A stretch of 18,883 bases of DNA, taken from contig DASRUL010000015.1 in the NCBI GenBank assembly GCA_035655455.1, positions 1-18,883 of the forward strand, read 5' to 3'. The stretch comes from JAHFKM01 sp035655455 (GTDB lineage Archaea > Nanobdellota > Nanobdellia > SCGC-AAA011-G17 > GW2011-AR18). Made by a program: the position numbers and the translations under genes. The notes under the pieces were generated by a model, which did not search any database, was not told where the DNA came from, and worked only from the letters and a program-made list of their open reading frames with translations. Shown here piece by piece: positions 6,031 to 13,361 of the stretch (within the stretch, counting starts at the first letter, position 1; each line of letters starts with the position of its first letter).

Positions 6031-7734
6031 ATGAAGGAAATAAAAGAAGTTGGTTACAAGTTTGCGCTTCAGAATGCTGTTAAGTATGGGGGAAAGGCAA
6101 ACCCCGGGGCTGTTGTTGGAAAAGTTCTTGCTGAGGATCCTGAGTTGAAGGAGAAGAGGGCTGAAGTTGGAAAGATTGTGGCTGAAATAATTTATAAAAT
6201 AAATAGAATGTCATTAAATGATCAGGTTGAGGAATTAAAAAAGATTGCTCCTGAGTTGTTGGAGGAGAGAGAGAGGGAGGAGAGTCCTCGCCTCAAGCCG
6301 TTAAAAGATGCTGTGAAGGGAAGGGTGGTGATGCGTGTTGCTCCGTCTCCTTCTGGGCCGTTGCATGTTGGCCATGCCTATGTGTTAGGGCTGTCTTCAG
6401 AGTTTTGCAAAATGTATAAAGGAAAATTAATCCTAAGGATTGAGGACACAAATCCTGAGAATATTTATCCTCCAGCGTATGAGATGATTCCTGAGGACGC
6501 GAACTGGTTGACAAAGAATGGCGTTGACGAGGTGGTCATCCAATCTGACAGGATGAAGGGGTATTATGATCATGCGCACAGCTTGTTGGAGAAAGGCCAT
6601 TGTTATGTTTGTGTGTGTGATGCTGAGAAGTTTAGAGGGCTTGTGATGAAAAGTGAGGCCTGTCCTTGTCGCGTAAATAGCGTGGAGGAAAATTTAAAAT
6701 TATGGGATAAGATGTTTGTCGAGTTGAAGCCTGGTGAGGCTGTGGTAAGAGTAAAAACTGAGCTTCATGATCCGAATCCTGCGTTGAGGGAATGGCCAGC
6801 GCTTCGTATTAATGAGCATTCCCATCCGAGAAGAGGGACAGAGTTTCGGGTGTGGCCGTTGATGAATTTTTCTGTTGCTGTTGATGATCATCTTCTTGGT
6901 GTGACGCATAGTGTGCGGGGTAAGGATCATATTGATAATGAGAAAAAGCAGAGGTATATTTTCAAGTATCTTGGCTGGAGGCCTCCTGTTGCGTTGTATG
7001 TTGGCAGGATTAACTTTGAGGGGTTTGATTTGAGCACGTCTGAAACAAGGAGGAAGATAGAATATGGAGAGTATGAGGGTTGGGATGACATTCGTTTGCC
7101 GTTTTTAGGAGCGTTCAGAAGAAGGGGATACAGGCCTGAGGCCTTTGTTAATTTTGCGTTGGACATGGGCGTTCATGAGGCTGACAAGACCTTGCCTCAG
7201 GAGGAGTTTTTGAAGATCTTGAATCATCATAATAAGGAGCTTATAGACAGGGAGGCGAGGAGATTTTTTATTGTTGTCGATCCTGTGGAGGTGGAGATTG
7301 AGAACGCTCCTTCAAAGAGAGTGCGGTTGAAGGTTCATCCTGATTTTCCCGAGCGTGGTGAGCGTATTTTTGAGACGTCGAACGCGTTTTATGTGCAGCG
7401 CGATGATGTGAATAGGTTAGAGGAGGGAAAGGTGCATCGGTTGATGGAGTGTTGCAATTTTGAGAAGAAGAATGGTTTTAGGTTTGTTTCTGGGGAGTAT
7501 GAAGAGTTTAAGAATGCTGCTAACAAGGGAAGGATTATACATTATGTGCCGTATCAGAAGGAGTACGTGAGGGTGGAGATTTTGATGCCGGATAAAAAGG
7601 TTTTTTGTGGGATTGGGGAGCCTGGCCTTGCGTCAGTGAAGGTTGGGGAAGTGATTCAGGCTGAGCGTCTTGGTTTTATGAGGTTGGACGCTGTAGAGAA
7701 GGAGATGTTTAAGTTTTGGTTTTGTCATAGGTAA
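6031..7734 (+). CDS. gltX: glutamyl-tRNA synthetase, archaeal type
   Basis: Class I aminoacyl-tRNA synthetase charging tRNA-Glu, and in most archaea also tRNA-Gln before amidation. It is 567 residues, normal for the archaeal/eukaryotic-type enzyme with its ~100-residue N-terminal helical extension. The HIGH motif is HVGH at 112-115 after RVAPSPSGPL, and RIEDTNP follows. A Cys cluster (CYVCVC, then CPCR) could bind zinc. The KMSKS region reads DLSTSETRRKI at about 333-343 and is followed by the family signature GWDDIRLP. The position where many homologues have Lys after STS is Glu here. The C-terminal half matches the beta-barrel anticodon-binding domains of GlnRS-like enzymes. It is followed by TyrRS after 33 nt, with a separate TATA-like box. 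Confidence 0.95.
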   Translation: MKEIKEVGYKFALQNAVKYGGKANPGAVVGKVLAEDPELKEKRAEVGKIVAEIIYKINRMSLNDQVEELKKIAPELLEEREREESPRLKPLKDAVKGRVVMRVAPSPSGPLHVGHAYVLGLSSEFCKMYKGKLILRIEDTNPENIYPPAYEMIPEDANWLTKNGVDEVVIQSDRMKGYYDHAHSLLEKGHCYVCVCDAEKFRGLVMKSEACPCRVNSVEENLKLWDKMFVELKPGEAVVRVKTELHDPNPALREWPALRINEHSHPRRGTEFRVWPLMNFSVAVDDHLLGVTHSVRGKDHIDNEKKQRYIFKYLGWRPPVALYVGRINFEGFDLSTSETRRKIEYGEYEGWDDIRLPFLGAFRRRGYRPEAFVNFALDMGVHEADKTLPQEEFLKILNHHNKELIDREARRFFIVVDPVEVEIENAPSKRVRLKVHPDFPERGERIFETSNAFYVQRDDVNRLEEGKVHRLMECCNFEKKNGFRFVSGEYEEFKNAANKGRIIHYVPYQKEYVRVEILMPDKKVFCGIGEPGLASVKVGEVIQAERLGFMRLDAVEKEMFKFWFCHR

Positions 7735-7736
7735 AG

Positions 7737-7746
7737 CTTTTTATAG
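7737..7746 (+). promoter_or_regulatory. TATA-like box for TyrRS
   Basis: CTTTTTATAG starting three bases after the GluRS stop and centred about 26 bp upstream of ATG 7768; predicted leaderless. Confidence 0.55.
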
Positions 7747-7767
7747 GTCTGTTCTGATTCTAGGGGA

Positions 7768-8898
7768 ATGGATGTTGAAAAAAGGTTTGACTTAATAACA
7801 AAGAATACTGCTGAGATTCTTACAGAAGATGATTTGAGAGAATTGTTGGAGACAGGTACACCTTTAGATCAGTATATTGGTTTTGAGATTTCTGGTCGGA
7901 TTCACTTGGGAACGGGGTTGGTGTGTATGGGGAAGGTGAATGATTTTATGAAGGCAAGGGTGAAGTGTAAGATTTTGTTGGCGGATTGGCATTCGTGGAT
8001 TAATGATAAGTTTGGGGGGGATTTAGAGGTTATTAAAAAAGTCGCGGTTGGGTATTTTAAAGAGGGGTTGAAAGCTTCGTTGGAGTGTGTTGGAGGGGAT
8101 CCTGAGAAGGTGAAGTTTGTGCTTGGTTCTAAGTTGTATTCGAAGAATGATGAGTATTGGAAAACATTAATTGATATTAGCAAGCATACGACGCTTGCGA
8201 GGGTGATGCGCAGTGTTACAATTATGGGAAGAAAAGAAGGAGAAAGTGTGGATTTTGCTAAATTGATATATTCCCCAATGCAGGTAGCGGATATTTTTAT
8301 TCAAGGGGTGAATGTGGCGCATGCTGGTCTTGATCAGAGGAAAGCGCACGTGATTGCGCGAGAGGTGGCTTCTAAATTAAAAAGTCCATTGAAGAATAAA
8401 AAGGGAAAGATTATTTCACCAGTTGCGGTGCATCATCCTTTGATTTTGGGGTTGGGAAAGCCTCCAGTGTGGCCGGTGCCGAAGGAAAATCTTCAAGAGT
8501 TGTGGTCGAGTATGAAGATGAGTAAATCAATTCCAACATCTGCGGTGTTTATTCATGATACTGAGGAGGAGATTAGGAGCAAAGTGAATAGTGCGTTTTG
8601 TATGATGAAAGAAGTCGAGTTTAATCCTATTATGGATTGGTGTAAGAGAATCATTTTTACGGATGAAAAAGTTGTGTTTAAAATTGAGAGAGATAAGAAG
8701 TTTGGGGGAGATTTAAGTTATAATAAGTATGCTGCTTTGGAAAGGGATTTTTTAGAGGGAAAGGTGCATCCTCAAGATTTGAAGAGGGCGACTGCTGAGT
8801 TCTTGGTTAAAAAATTAGCTCCAATAAGAAGACGTTTTGATGTTCCTCGAATAAAGAAGATGAAGGAAGAGTTGGAGAAGTTGACGGTAACGAGGTAA
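7768..8898 (+). CDS. tyrS: tyrosyl-tRNA synthetase, archaeal long form
   Basis: Class I synthetase that charges tRNA-Tyr. It is 376 residues, matching the longer archaeal forms rather than the ~306-residue methanococcal form; the extra length is an insert of about 50 residues before KMSKS. The HIGH motif is HLGT at 46-49 in GFEISGRIHLGTG. KMSKS is intact at 250-254. Tyrosine-pocket residues known from archaeal TyrRS are present: Tyr36, the Tyr-Gln-Asp set in YSPMQVADI, and Gln in GLDQRKAH, which argues against TrpRS. The C-terminal block KFGGDLSYNKY plus HPQDLKRATAEFLVKKLAPIR is typical. Its stop is immediately followed by the stop of the convergent gene at 8899. Confidence 0.94.
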   Translation: MDVEKRFDLITKNTAEILTEDDLRELLETGTPLDQYIGFEISGRIHLGTGLVCMGKVNDFMKARVKCKILLADWHSWINDKFGGDLEVIKKVAVGYFKEGLKASLECVGGDPEKVKFVLGSKLYSKNDEYWKTLIDISKHTTLARVMRSVTIMGRKEGESVDFAKLIYSPMQVADIFIQGVNVAHAGLDQRKAHVIAREVASKLKSPLKNKKGKIISPVAVHHPLILGLGKPPVWPVPKENLQELWSSMKMSKSIPTSAVFIHDTEEEIRSKVNSAFCMMKEVEFNPIMDWCKRIIFTDEKVVFKIERDKKFGGDLSYNKYAALERDFLEGKVHPQDLKRATAEFLVKKLAPIRRRFDVPRIKKMKEELEKLTVTR

Positions 8899-9336
8899 TT
8901 AGAAGGGCAGCCAGTTTCTTGGGTCTTTTTCTCTGGATTTCATGCCTTTGATAATGCTAATCCTATTTCTGAGTGAGGTTGTCACGATCTTGATTTTTTC
9001 CAAGTCTTGGGCCCATCTGAGCTGGAGGTCTTGAAGGGACTGTTGGCTCGTGTGGAGGCTGAGCAGTCCTTCAAAAAGTTTGATGAGGTCTTGGGTGTGT
9101 TTGAGGCTGTGAGCAATATTATTTTCAACGCCTGAGTCAGCGGGATGCTGGGACATCTTGTGGAGCGCTCGGTAAAGAGGATGAAGCTGGCTGGTCAGTT
9201 TGAAGGTGAGCCGTTCTCGCATCCAGGTGCTGCTGGAGAGGATTCTTGTGCTCGATTTGCTATGAAGGTCGCGTTCAAACTCTCTTAGTGTGTTTTCGAA
9301 GGATGAGAGGTAGCTTTCTGCTTCTGGAAGACTCAT
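8899..9336 (-). CDS. hypothetical helical protein, 145 aa
   Basis: Unrecognised. Predicted to be almost entirely alpha-helical, with heptad-like Leu spacing (SYLSSFENTLREFERDL, then KHTQDLIKLFEGLLSLH). There is no membrane segment or Cys. It contains ERLTFKLTSQLHPLYRALHKM and ends with a basic RNRISIIKGMKSREKDPRNW stretch. A TATA-like box at 9356-9370 about 27 bp from ATG 9336 supports expression and the start. It abuts TyrRS tail to tail with no bases between the two stop codons. Codon use resembles the surrounding core genes when read on its own strand. Function unknown. Confidence 0.65.
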   Translation of the reverse strand: MSLPEAESYLSSFENTLREFERDLHSKSSTRILSSSTWMRERLTFKLTSQLHPLYRALHKMSQHPADSGVENNIAHSLKHTQDLIKLFEGLLSLHTSQQSLQDLQLRWAQDLEKIKIVTTSLRNRISIIKGMKSREKDPRNWLPF

Positions 9337-9355
9337 GGTCTTGTTTTAGCTGTTT

Positions 9356-9370
9356 GTCTTAATTAATTTT
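9356..9370 (-). promoter_or_regulatory. TATA-like box for gene 8899-9336
   Basis: Minus-strand AAAATTAATTAAGAC centred about 27 bp upstream of ATG 9336. Confidence 0.45.
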
Positions 9371-9414
9371 ATTGTGGTGAAGAGGGTGAAATGCTGATAT
9401 TGGATGATAATAAT

Positions 9415-9426
9415 CCTTATATAATT
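9415..9426 (+). promoter_or_regulatory. TATA-like box for gene 9446-9688
   Basis: CCTTATATAATT centred about 26 bp upstream of ATG 9446; it fixes that ATG rather than TTG 9425 as the start. Confidence 0.55.
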
Positions 9427-9445
9427 GTCAAGTGGTGCCGGGAGG

Positions 9446-9688
9446 ATGCCTGCGAAGTCTCTTGAATGGAAGGAGGAGGATGGCTCGAAGTATAAGATTT
9501 CTTATAGCGAGGAGTTGCAGTTAAAAAACTTGGAAGCGACGAAGAGGCAGACGCTGTGGTTGAAGCGGGGAATGATGATGATGGTGTGTCTGCTTGCTGT
9601 CTTGGTGATGTTGACTGTTGTTTTTGTGTATGTGTTGTGGCGTTTGGATCAGTTTGATTTCTTCACGCGGATCATTTATAGAGGGTAG
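9446..9688 (+). CDS. hypothetical single-pass membrane protein, 80 aa
   Basis: Unrecognised. From ATG 9446 a charged N-terminal half (MPAKSLEWKEEDGSKYKISY) leads through a basic stretch into one strong transmembrane helix (MMMMVCLLAVLVMLTVVFVY, about 44-63). A short tail LWRLDQFDFFTRIIYRG follows. The positive charges before the helix suggest that the N-terminal half is cytoplasmic. TTG 9425 would add seven residues but lies within the TATA-like box. It is divergent from gene 8899-9336. Codon use matches the host. It could be a small membrane adaptor; nothing more can be inferred. Confidence 0.65.
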   Translation: MPAKSLEWKEEDGSKYKISYSEELQLKNLEATKRQTLWLKRGMMMMVCLLAVLVMLTVVFVYVLWRLDQFDFFTRIIYRG

Positions 9689-9732
9689 AGTCCGGAGCGA
9701 AGCAAGATTTTGAGTTCTGGCGCGAACTGAAG

Positions 9733-9748
9733 GTTTATAAAAATATTC
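9733..9748. promoter_or_regulatory. orphan TATA-like sequence
   Basis: GTTTATAAAAATATTC is as good as the boxes used by neighbouring genes. However, it lies between the end of the small membrane protein and the 3' end of archease, and no supported gene starts 25-30 bp away on either strand. It may drive an antisense or small RNA, or be the A/T-rich termination region of one of the two genes. Confidence 0.3.
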
Positions 9749-9793
9749 CCGCGCCGCTACAAAACGGTCTGTTAATAGAAAATGCTGGAATTT

Positions 9794-10216
9794 TTAGATA
9801 TCGACAAGTATTCTTGCCTTCCATCTTGCCTTTGTTTTTTTTACCTCGAATTCATGCATAGTTATCGCTTTTGCGTCACGTCCGAGTTTTTGTTTTTTTT
9901 GGTTGATTTTTTCTCCTGTGGCGAGAATGGTGGCTGTTAAAATTTGTTTTTTCTCTCTAACTTTTATGTTGAAAGTGTTGAAGAGCAGAAGTTTAGTGTC
10001 TTTTATGAAGATGAGTTCTTCGAGGAAGTTGAAAACGAGTTCTTCTGGGTTTTTTCCTTTGATCAGGATCTTTTTTTGTGTCGTTGGTTTCACGCTTTGT
10101 AAGTCTACCATGATTTCTTCGAGTGCGAGTCCCGCGTTGGTGAGGAGTTCTTCGAGGTTTTTTCCATAAGCTTCGAAAAGGGCGTCTGCGGTGTGTTCGA
10201 AGAACTTGTATTTCAT
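9794..10216 (-). CDS. archease
   Basis: Small cytosolic protein that activates the RNA ligase RtcB in tRNA splicing and RNA repair, helping guanylylation. At 140 residues it has normal family length. The N-terminal signature FFEHTADALFEAYGKNLEEL carries conserved His8 and Asp11. A further metal-binding Asp is expected in LEEIMVDLQ. The C-terminal DAKAITMHEFEVKKT block matches the family ending around its metal site. RtcB is not in the window. ATG 10216 has a TATA-like box about 27 bp upstream (10235-10250). It is divergent from gene 10307-11257. Confidence 0.93.
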   Translation of the reverse strand: MKYKFFEHTADALFEAYGKNLEELLTNAGLALEEIMVDLQSVKPTTQKKILIKGKNPEELVFNFLEELIFIKDTKLLLFNTFNIKVREKKQILTATILATGEKINQKKQKLGRDAKAITMHEFEVKKTKARWKARILVDI

Positions 10217-10234
10217 GAGTTCTTATTTGGAACG

Positions 10235-10250
10235 CTTGTTTAAAAGGTTT
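10235..10250 (-). promoter_or_regulatory. TATA-like box for archease
   Basis: Minus-strand AAACCTTTTAAACAAG centred about 27 bp upstream of ATG 10216. Confidence 0.5.
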
Positions 10251-10274
10251 CTGCAGGTTTCATTTCAAGGCGCA

Positions 10275-10286
10275 AGCTTTTTATTG
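10275..10286 (+). promoter_or_regulatory. TATA-like box for gene 10307-11257
   Basis: AGCTTTTTATTG centred about 26 bp upstream of ATG 10307; it supports that ATG over the in-frame GTG 10301. Confidence 0.5.
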
Positions 10287-10306
10287 TACTGGATCAGGGG
10301 GTGTTT

Positions 10307-11257
10307 ATGCCAAAAGAGGATCCTATTGCTAGCTTCTTGAATATCATTGGAACGCTGACTGAAGAGAAACTCCAGCGCTTAAAAAATATCCATTATTCCT
10401 TTGAGCAGCTCTTGGCGCATCAAAAGTTGATTCCGAAACTTGCGAAGAGGGCGCAGGCGCATCTTTCTGGAGAGCTGTTTTCTTCGTTGGATAAAGTTGT
10501 TCTTCTTGTTGCGAAGATCAATGTCGGGATTCATAATCCATTTAACAAGATGGTTGAGCATGCTGCCGTGTTTCAGAGGAAGCTTGTTGAGAGTGAGAGG
10601 CTTTCAGGGCTTCTGAAGAGGCGTTTGGAGGATCGTCATGATAAGGTGCGAAAGCACGCGCTTGTCCTGCCTCAGGGTCTTGTGAGAGAGAAAGCTGAAC
10701 TCATCACGAGGGATTTGTTCAGGGCTGTTCAGGTGAAGGCGCATCTTGGAAAGGTGAACAAGGAGCTTTTTAGTTTGATGAGAGGCTATGCTGTCCTTGT
10801 GGAGCGAAAACGGTCAGTGTTGGAGGAGGAGCTTGCTGCGCTGGAAACCTACAAGCATCTTCATCCTGGGATGGGAAGGGAGGTGCAGCGTCAGCTTGAC
10901 GTGCTCTTGCGGTCTGTGAGGATGCTGAAGGAGTTAAATCTGGAGAAGGATAAAATTTTCATGGCTGTGAGAGACAGGATAAATAAGAAGAAGGTTCTTG
11001 AGTCTGCGATAAGGAAGTTGGCTGTTGCGTCTCATTTGAAGAGGGCGAAGCTTATTTCTGTAAGGGATTTGAAAAAAGATTTGGGCGCGTTTTCTACCTT
11101 TGTTGAGAAGAACGTGTATTTGGAGAGGCTTGCTCCGTTGAAGGCTTATTTTGAGAGGGGGGCTGTTGCTTATTTTAATGCTGAGAAGAAAAAGGCGTAC
11201 TTAACGCTAAAAGGGAACGTTTCCAGCAACAGGACGTCTCAGCTAGTTGTCTCTTAG
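10307..11257 (+). CDS. hypothetical all-helical protein, 316 aa
   Basis: Unrecognised. It is rich in Lys, Arg, Leu and Glu throughout, with long amphipathic helices and coiled-coil character (for example RKRSVLEEELAALETYKHL and RKLVESERLSGLLKRRLED). There is no clear membrane segment or catalytic motif. The high basic content would suit binding to nucleic acid or to another large assembly, but this is only a guess. The C-terminus (KGNVSSNRTSQLVVS) is polar and probably disordered. The start is ATG 10307, placed by the TATA-like box; GTG 10301 would add two residues. It lies between archease (divergent) and enolase (same strand, own promoter), with host-like codon use. Confidence 0.75.
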   Translation: MPKEDPIASFLNIIGTLTEEKLQRLKNIHYSFEQLLAHQKLIPKLAKRAQAHLSGELFSSLDKVVLLVAKINVGIHNPFNKMVEHAAVFQRKLVESERLSGLLKRRLEDRHDKVRKHALVLPQGLVREKAELITRDLFRAVQVKAHLGKVNKELFSLMRGYAVLVERKRSVLEEELAALETYKHLHPGMGREVQRQLDVLLRSVRMLKELNLEKDKIFMAVRDRINKKKVLESAIRKLAVASHLKRAKLISVRDLKKDLGAFSTFVEKNVYLERLAPLKAYFERGAVAYFNAEKKKAYLTLKGNVSSNRTSQLVVS

Positions 11258-11299
11258 GAATTTTTTGTTGAATCCATGGTTGAGGATTTCAGAGAAATA

Positions 11300-11309
11300 G
11301 TTATATACT
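11300..11309 (+). promoter_or_regulatory. TATA-like box for enolase
   Basis: GTTATATACT centred about 36 bp upstream of ATG 11340, predicting a leader of roughly ten bases. No Shine-Dalgarno motif is visible. Confidence 0.45.
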
Positions 11310-11339
11310 TCCTTCATCCTAGGATAAAAAGAGTGTTAA

Positions 11340-12590
11340 ATGGCTGTGAAGATTACAAAGGTGTATGGAAGGCAGGTGCTTGACTCAAGGGGAAATCCGA
11401 CTGTTGAGGTGGAAGTTCATGCTGGAAAGTATAGGGGAAGGGCGATGGTTCCTTCTGGATGTTCTACTGGCTTGTATGAGGCCTTGGAATTAAGGGATAA
11501 CACGAAGCATTATTATGGAAGGGCGGTCATGACTGCGGTGCATCATGTGAATAATATTTTGGCGAAGAAGCTTCTTGGCCGTGACGTGACAGATCAGCGT
11601 GGGCTTGATGAGGCGATGATTACTGTTGATGGGACTGATAATAAGGCGCGGATGGGTGCGAACGCGATTTTGGGTGTGTCCCTTGCTGTTTCGAGGTGTG
11701 CCGCTGGGGTGAAGCAGGTGCCGTTGTACGCGTATCTCGGGAAGGGGAAGGTGTTGCCTGTTCCTTTTAGTAATTTTATTAATGGGGGGAGGCACGCTGA
11801 GGGCAGTTTAAAAATTCAGGAGTTTATGGTTGCTCCAGTCAAAGCGAAGAGTTTTGAGGACGCGACGAGGATTGTTTCTGAGACGTATCACGCGTTGAGG
11901 GAGATTGTGAGCAACAAGTATGGGAAGGCTGCCGTGCTTGTGGGCGATGAGGGGGGCTTTGCTCCTCCGTTGTATGATCCGCATGATGCGATTAGTTTGT
12001 TGAACAAGGCGGTGTATGAGGTTGGGTATCAAGATCAGGTGAGGTTGGCGATTGATGCTGCCGCGTCTGAGTTTTATGATAGGAAGGTGCAGAAATACGC
12101 TGTTGAGCAGAAAAAGTTGTTGGAAAGAGAGGAACTTCTCGAGTATTATTTGAATCTTATTAAGACATATCATATTATTTCGTTGGAGGATCCGTTTGAT
12201 CAGGATGATCATTATGCCTTTCAGGAGTTGATGAAGAAGACGAAGATTCAGATTGTTGGTGATGATTTGTTGGTGACAAACCCTGAGAGGATTAAGGAGG
12301 CGGTAAGGCAGAAGTTGTGCAACAGCTTGTTGTTGAAGGTGAATCAGATTGGAACGCTGACTGAGGCGTATGAGGCTGCTGGCTTGGCGGTGCGTGCTGG
12401 TTGGAAGGTGATGGTGTCGCATCGTTCTGGTGAGACTGAGGACGCGTTTATTGCTGACTTGGCTGTTGCTCTTGGGTGCGGCCAGATCAAGCTTGGTGCT
12501 CCTTGTAGGGGGGAGCGTACTGCGAAGTTCAATCAGTTGTTGCGTATTGATGAGGAGCTTGGGAAGAGGGCTGTGTATGGAAAGTTTTGA
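11340..12590 (+). CDS. eno: enolase (phosphopyruvate hydratase)
   Basis: Interconverts 2-phosphoglycerate and phosphoenolpyruvate in glycolysis and gluconeogenesis; cytosolic and magnesium-dependent. The 416 residues match the usual length. Motifs in order: DSRGNPTVEVEV at the N-terminus; PSGCSTGLYEALELRD in the mobile-loop region (most enolases have SGASTG, here with Cys); GDEGGFAPP; the metal ligands Asp in LAIDAAASEFY, Glu in SLEDPFDQDD and Asp in VGDDLLVTN; catalytic Lys in LLKVNQIGTLTEA; the enolase signature SHRSGETEDAFIADLAV; and IKLGAPCRGERTAKFNQLLRI at the end. All catalytic residues appear present. It is the last core gene before the accessory island. Confidence 0.97.
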   Translation: MAVKITKVYGRQVLDSRGNPTVEVEVHAGKYRGRAMVPSGCSTGLYEALELRDNTKHYYGRAVMTAVHHVNNILAKKLLGRDVTDQRGLDEAMITVDGTDNKARMGANAILGVSLAVSRCAAGVKQVPLYAYLGKGKVLPVPFSNFINGGRHAEGSLKIQEFMVAPVKAKSFEDATRIVSETYHALREIVSNKYGKAAVLVGDEGGFAPPLYDPHDAISLLNKAVYEVGYQDQVRLAIDAAASEFYDRKVQKYAVEQKKLLEREELLEYYLNLIKTYHIISLEDPFDQDDHYAFQELMKKTKIQIVGDDLLVTNPERIKEAVRQKLCNSLLLKVNQIGTLTEAYEAAGLAVRAGWKVMVSHRSGETEDAFIADLAVALGCGQIKLGAPCRGERTAKFNQLLRIDEELGKRAVYGKF

Positions 12591-12666
12591 AGATTTTTAA
12601 GATCTAAAATGGGATACTCAATCTGTAAAGTAAAGTTGTAAATGTAACACGCTTCTTTTTTAACCT

Positions 12667-12690
12667 CCTTTGAACTGTAAAGTTCAGAGG
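12667..12690 (+). repeat. hairpin with GTAA loop
   Basis: CCTTTGAACT pairs with AGTTCAGAGG (ten pairs, one wobble) around the loop GTAA at 12677-12680. As RNA from the plus strand this would be a GNRA tetraloop. Its 3' arm can instead pair with 12715-12726. Confidence 0.5.
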
Positions 12691-12726
12691 TGATAGCATT
12701 TTGACGAAAAGAACCACCTCTGAACT
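12681..12726. repeat. 12-bp perfect inverted repeat, alternative to the preceding hairpin
   Basis: AGTTCAGAGGTG (12681-12692) is exactly complementary to CACCTCTGAACT (12715-12726), separated by 22 nt. Its left arm is shared with the GTAA hairpin, so the two structures exclude each other, as in an RNA switch. Confidence 0.55.
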
Positions 12727-12729
12727 ACG

Positions 12730-12747
12730 AAAGATGTTCGCATCTTT
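12730..12747 (+). repeat. hairpin with TTCG loop
   Basis: AAAGATG pairs perfectly with CATCTTT around TTCG. As plus-strand RNA this is a UUCG tetraloop, though closed by G-C rather than the especially stable C-G. Confidence 0.5.
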
Positions 12748-12759
12748 GGTGGGGAAGGG

Positions 12760-12775
12760 GTACAATAAAAAGTTT
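12760..12775 (-). promoter_or_regulatory. TATA-like box upstream of the hairpin cluster
   Basis: Minus-strand AAACTTTTTATTGTAC, sharing CTTTTTATTGTAC with the box of gene 10307-11257. It predicts a minus-strand transcript starting near 12741 through the inverted repeat. An ATG at 12743 opens only 19 codons (12684-12743), so a non-coding or leader RNA is as likely. Confidence 0.35.
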
Positions 12776-12849
12776 ATTAAACAAAATTTTTGCCACCTAT
12801 CACACTACCATTAAACCTGAAATTGGCACCTACGCTAAAGACGGAAGAA

Positions 12850-13083
12850 TTATTGACGAGGATGGGCGGTAAGATTCCTAGACTGATAACCAGCATAATA
12901 CGCATTTATGATTCCACAAAGCCCGGCAATTGCAGCTTTTCCATATTCACCTTTAGAGGCATAATCAATGGTATAATACGTTCCTAAACCACTAAAAGTA
13001 AGTGGAACTCCAACTACGAGGAACTTAAGATTCTTACTCATAACAAATTTGTCCATTTTTCGGAGAAGTGTTTCAATTGCCAT
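12850..13083 (-). CDS. hypothetical small membrane protein, 77 aa
   Basis: Unrecognised; third gene of a three-gene set. A basic amphipathic start (MAIETLLRKMDKFVMSKNLK) is followed by two hydrophobic segments: FLVVGVPLTFSGLGTYYTI (about 20-38) and AAIAGLCGIINAYYAGYQS (about 50-68). A KGEYGK turn lies between them, so a two-helix hairpin in the membrane is likely. The start ATG 13083 follows the preceding stop with one base between (TAA-G-ATG), indicating translational coupling. Size and topology resemble small holin-like or toxin-type membrane proteins, but no family match can be claimed. Confidence 0.6.
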   Translation of the reverse strand: MAIETLLRKMDKFVMSKNLKFLVVGVPLTFSGLGTYYTIDYASKGEYGKAAIAGLCGIINAYYAGYQSRNLTAHPRQ

Positions 13084-13084
13084 C

Positions 13085-13360
13085 TTATTTTCCCGGTTGA
13101 ACTTTTACTTGTTCTTCATATGCTCGTCTTAAACCTAAGTAATGGAAGTAATTACATTCAGTACTGCGAAAAAAAGCACATCCAGGCACATTGTCATAAA
13201 TACTTCCTAGTACTCCTAACTTGGTTCTAGCTTCTTCAAGTTCTCCATTCTGAAGATCTTTTGCAACTTTCGTTAGTAGACTACCAATATCAGAAGTATC
13301 CACTACAATACAACCCAAAAGTCCCAGGATATTTTCTTTTCTCGTTAATTGTCTTGCCAT
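13085..13360 (-). CDS. hypothetical protein, 91 aa
   Basis: Unrecognised; second gene of the set. It has no membrane-spanning segment of convincing length (the early ILGLLGCIVVD stretch is short). Three Cys are present (GLLGCIVV, VPGCAFF, STECNYFHYL), and helices are predicted around DLQNGELEEARTKLGVL. The repeat-like NGELEEARTKL and RRAYEEQ resemble tetratricopeptide-type helices, though too little is present to call a TPR. It starts one base after the stop of the upstream gene (TAA-A-ATG) and ends one base before the next start. Coding sequence is less G/T-rich than the core genes. Confidence 0.6.
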   Translation of the reverse strand: MARQLTRKENILGLLGCIVVDTSDIGSLLTKVAKDLQNGELEEARTKLGVLGSIYDNVPGCAFFRSTECNYFHYLGLRRAYEEQVKVQPGK

Positions 13361-13361
13361 T

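Larger units (their letters stand above)
12591..12849. other. structured intergenic region between enolase and the unknown operon
   Basis: No protein gene is supported. An oligo-T run at 12656-12661 could end enolase transcription. Then come three nested complementary elements (12667-12747) and a minus-strand TATA-like box (12760-12775), entered separately. The remainder, to the convergent stop at 12850, is A/T-rich with no further feature I can support. Confidence 0.5.

Noticed and set aside
11808..12422. 204-codon minus-strand frame
   Set aside because: Antisense to enolase, whose motifs fix the real frame.
12690..12724. C/D-box guide RNA
   Set aside because: A TGATAG and a CTGA are present, but the C box deviates and no proper internal D'/C' pair with guide-length spacing is seen.
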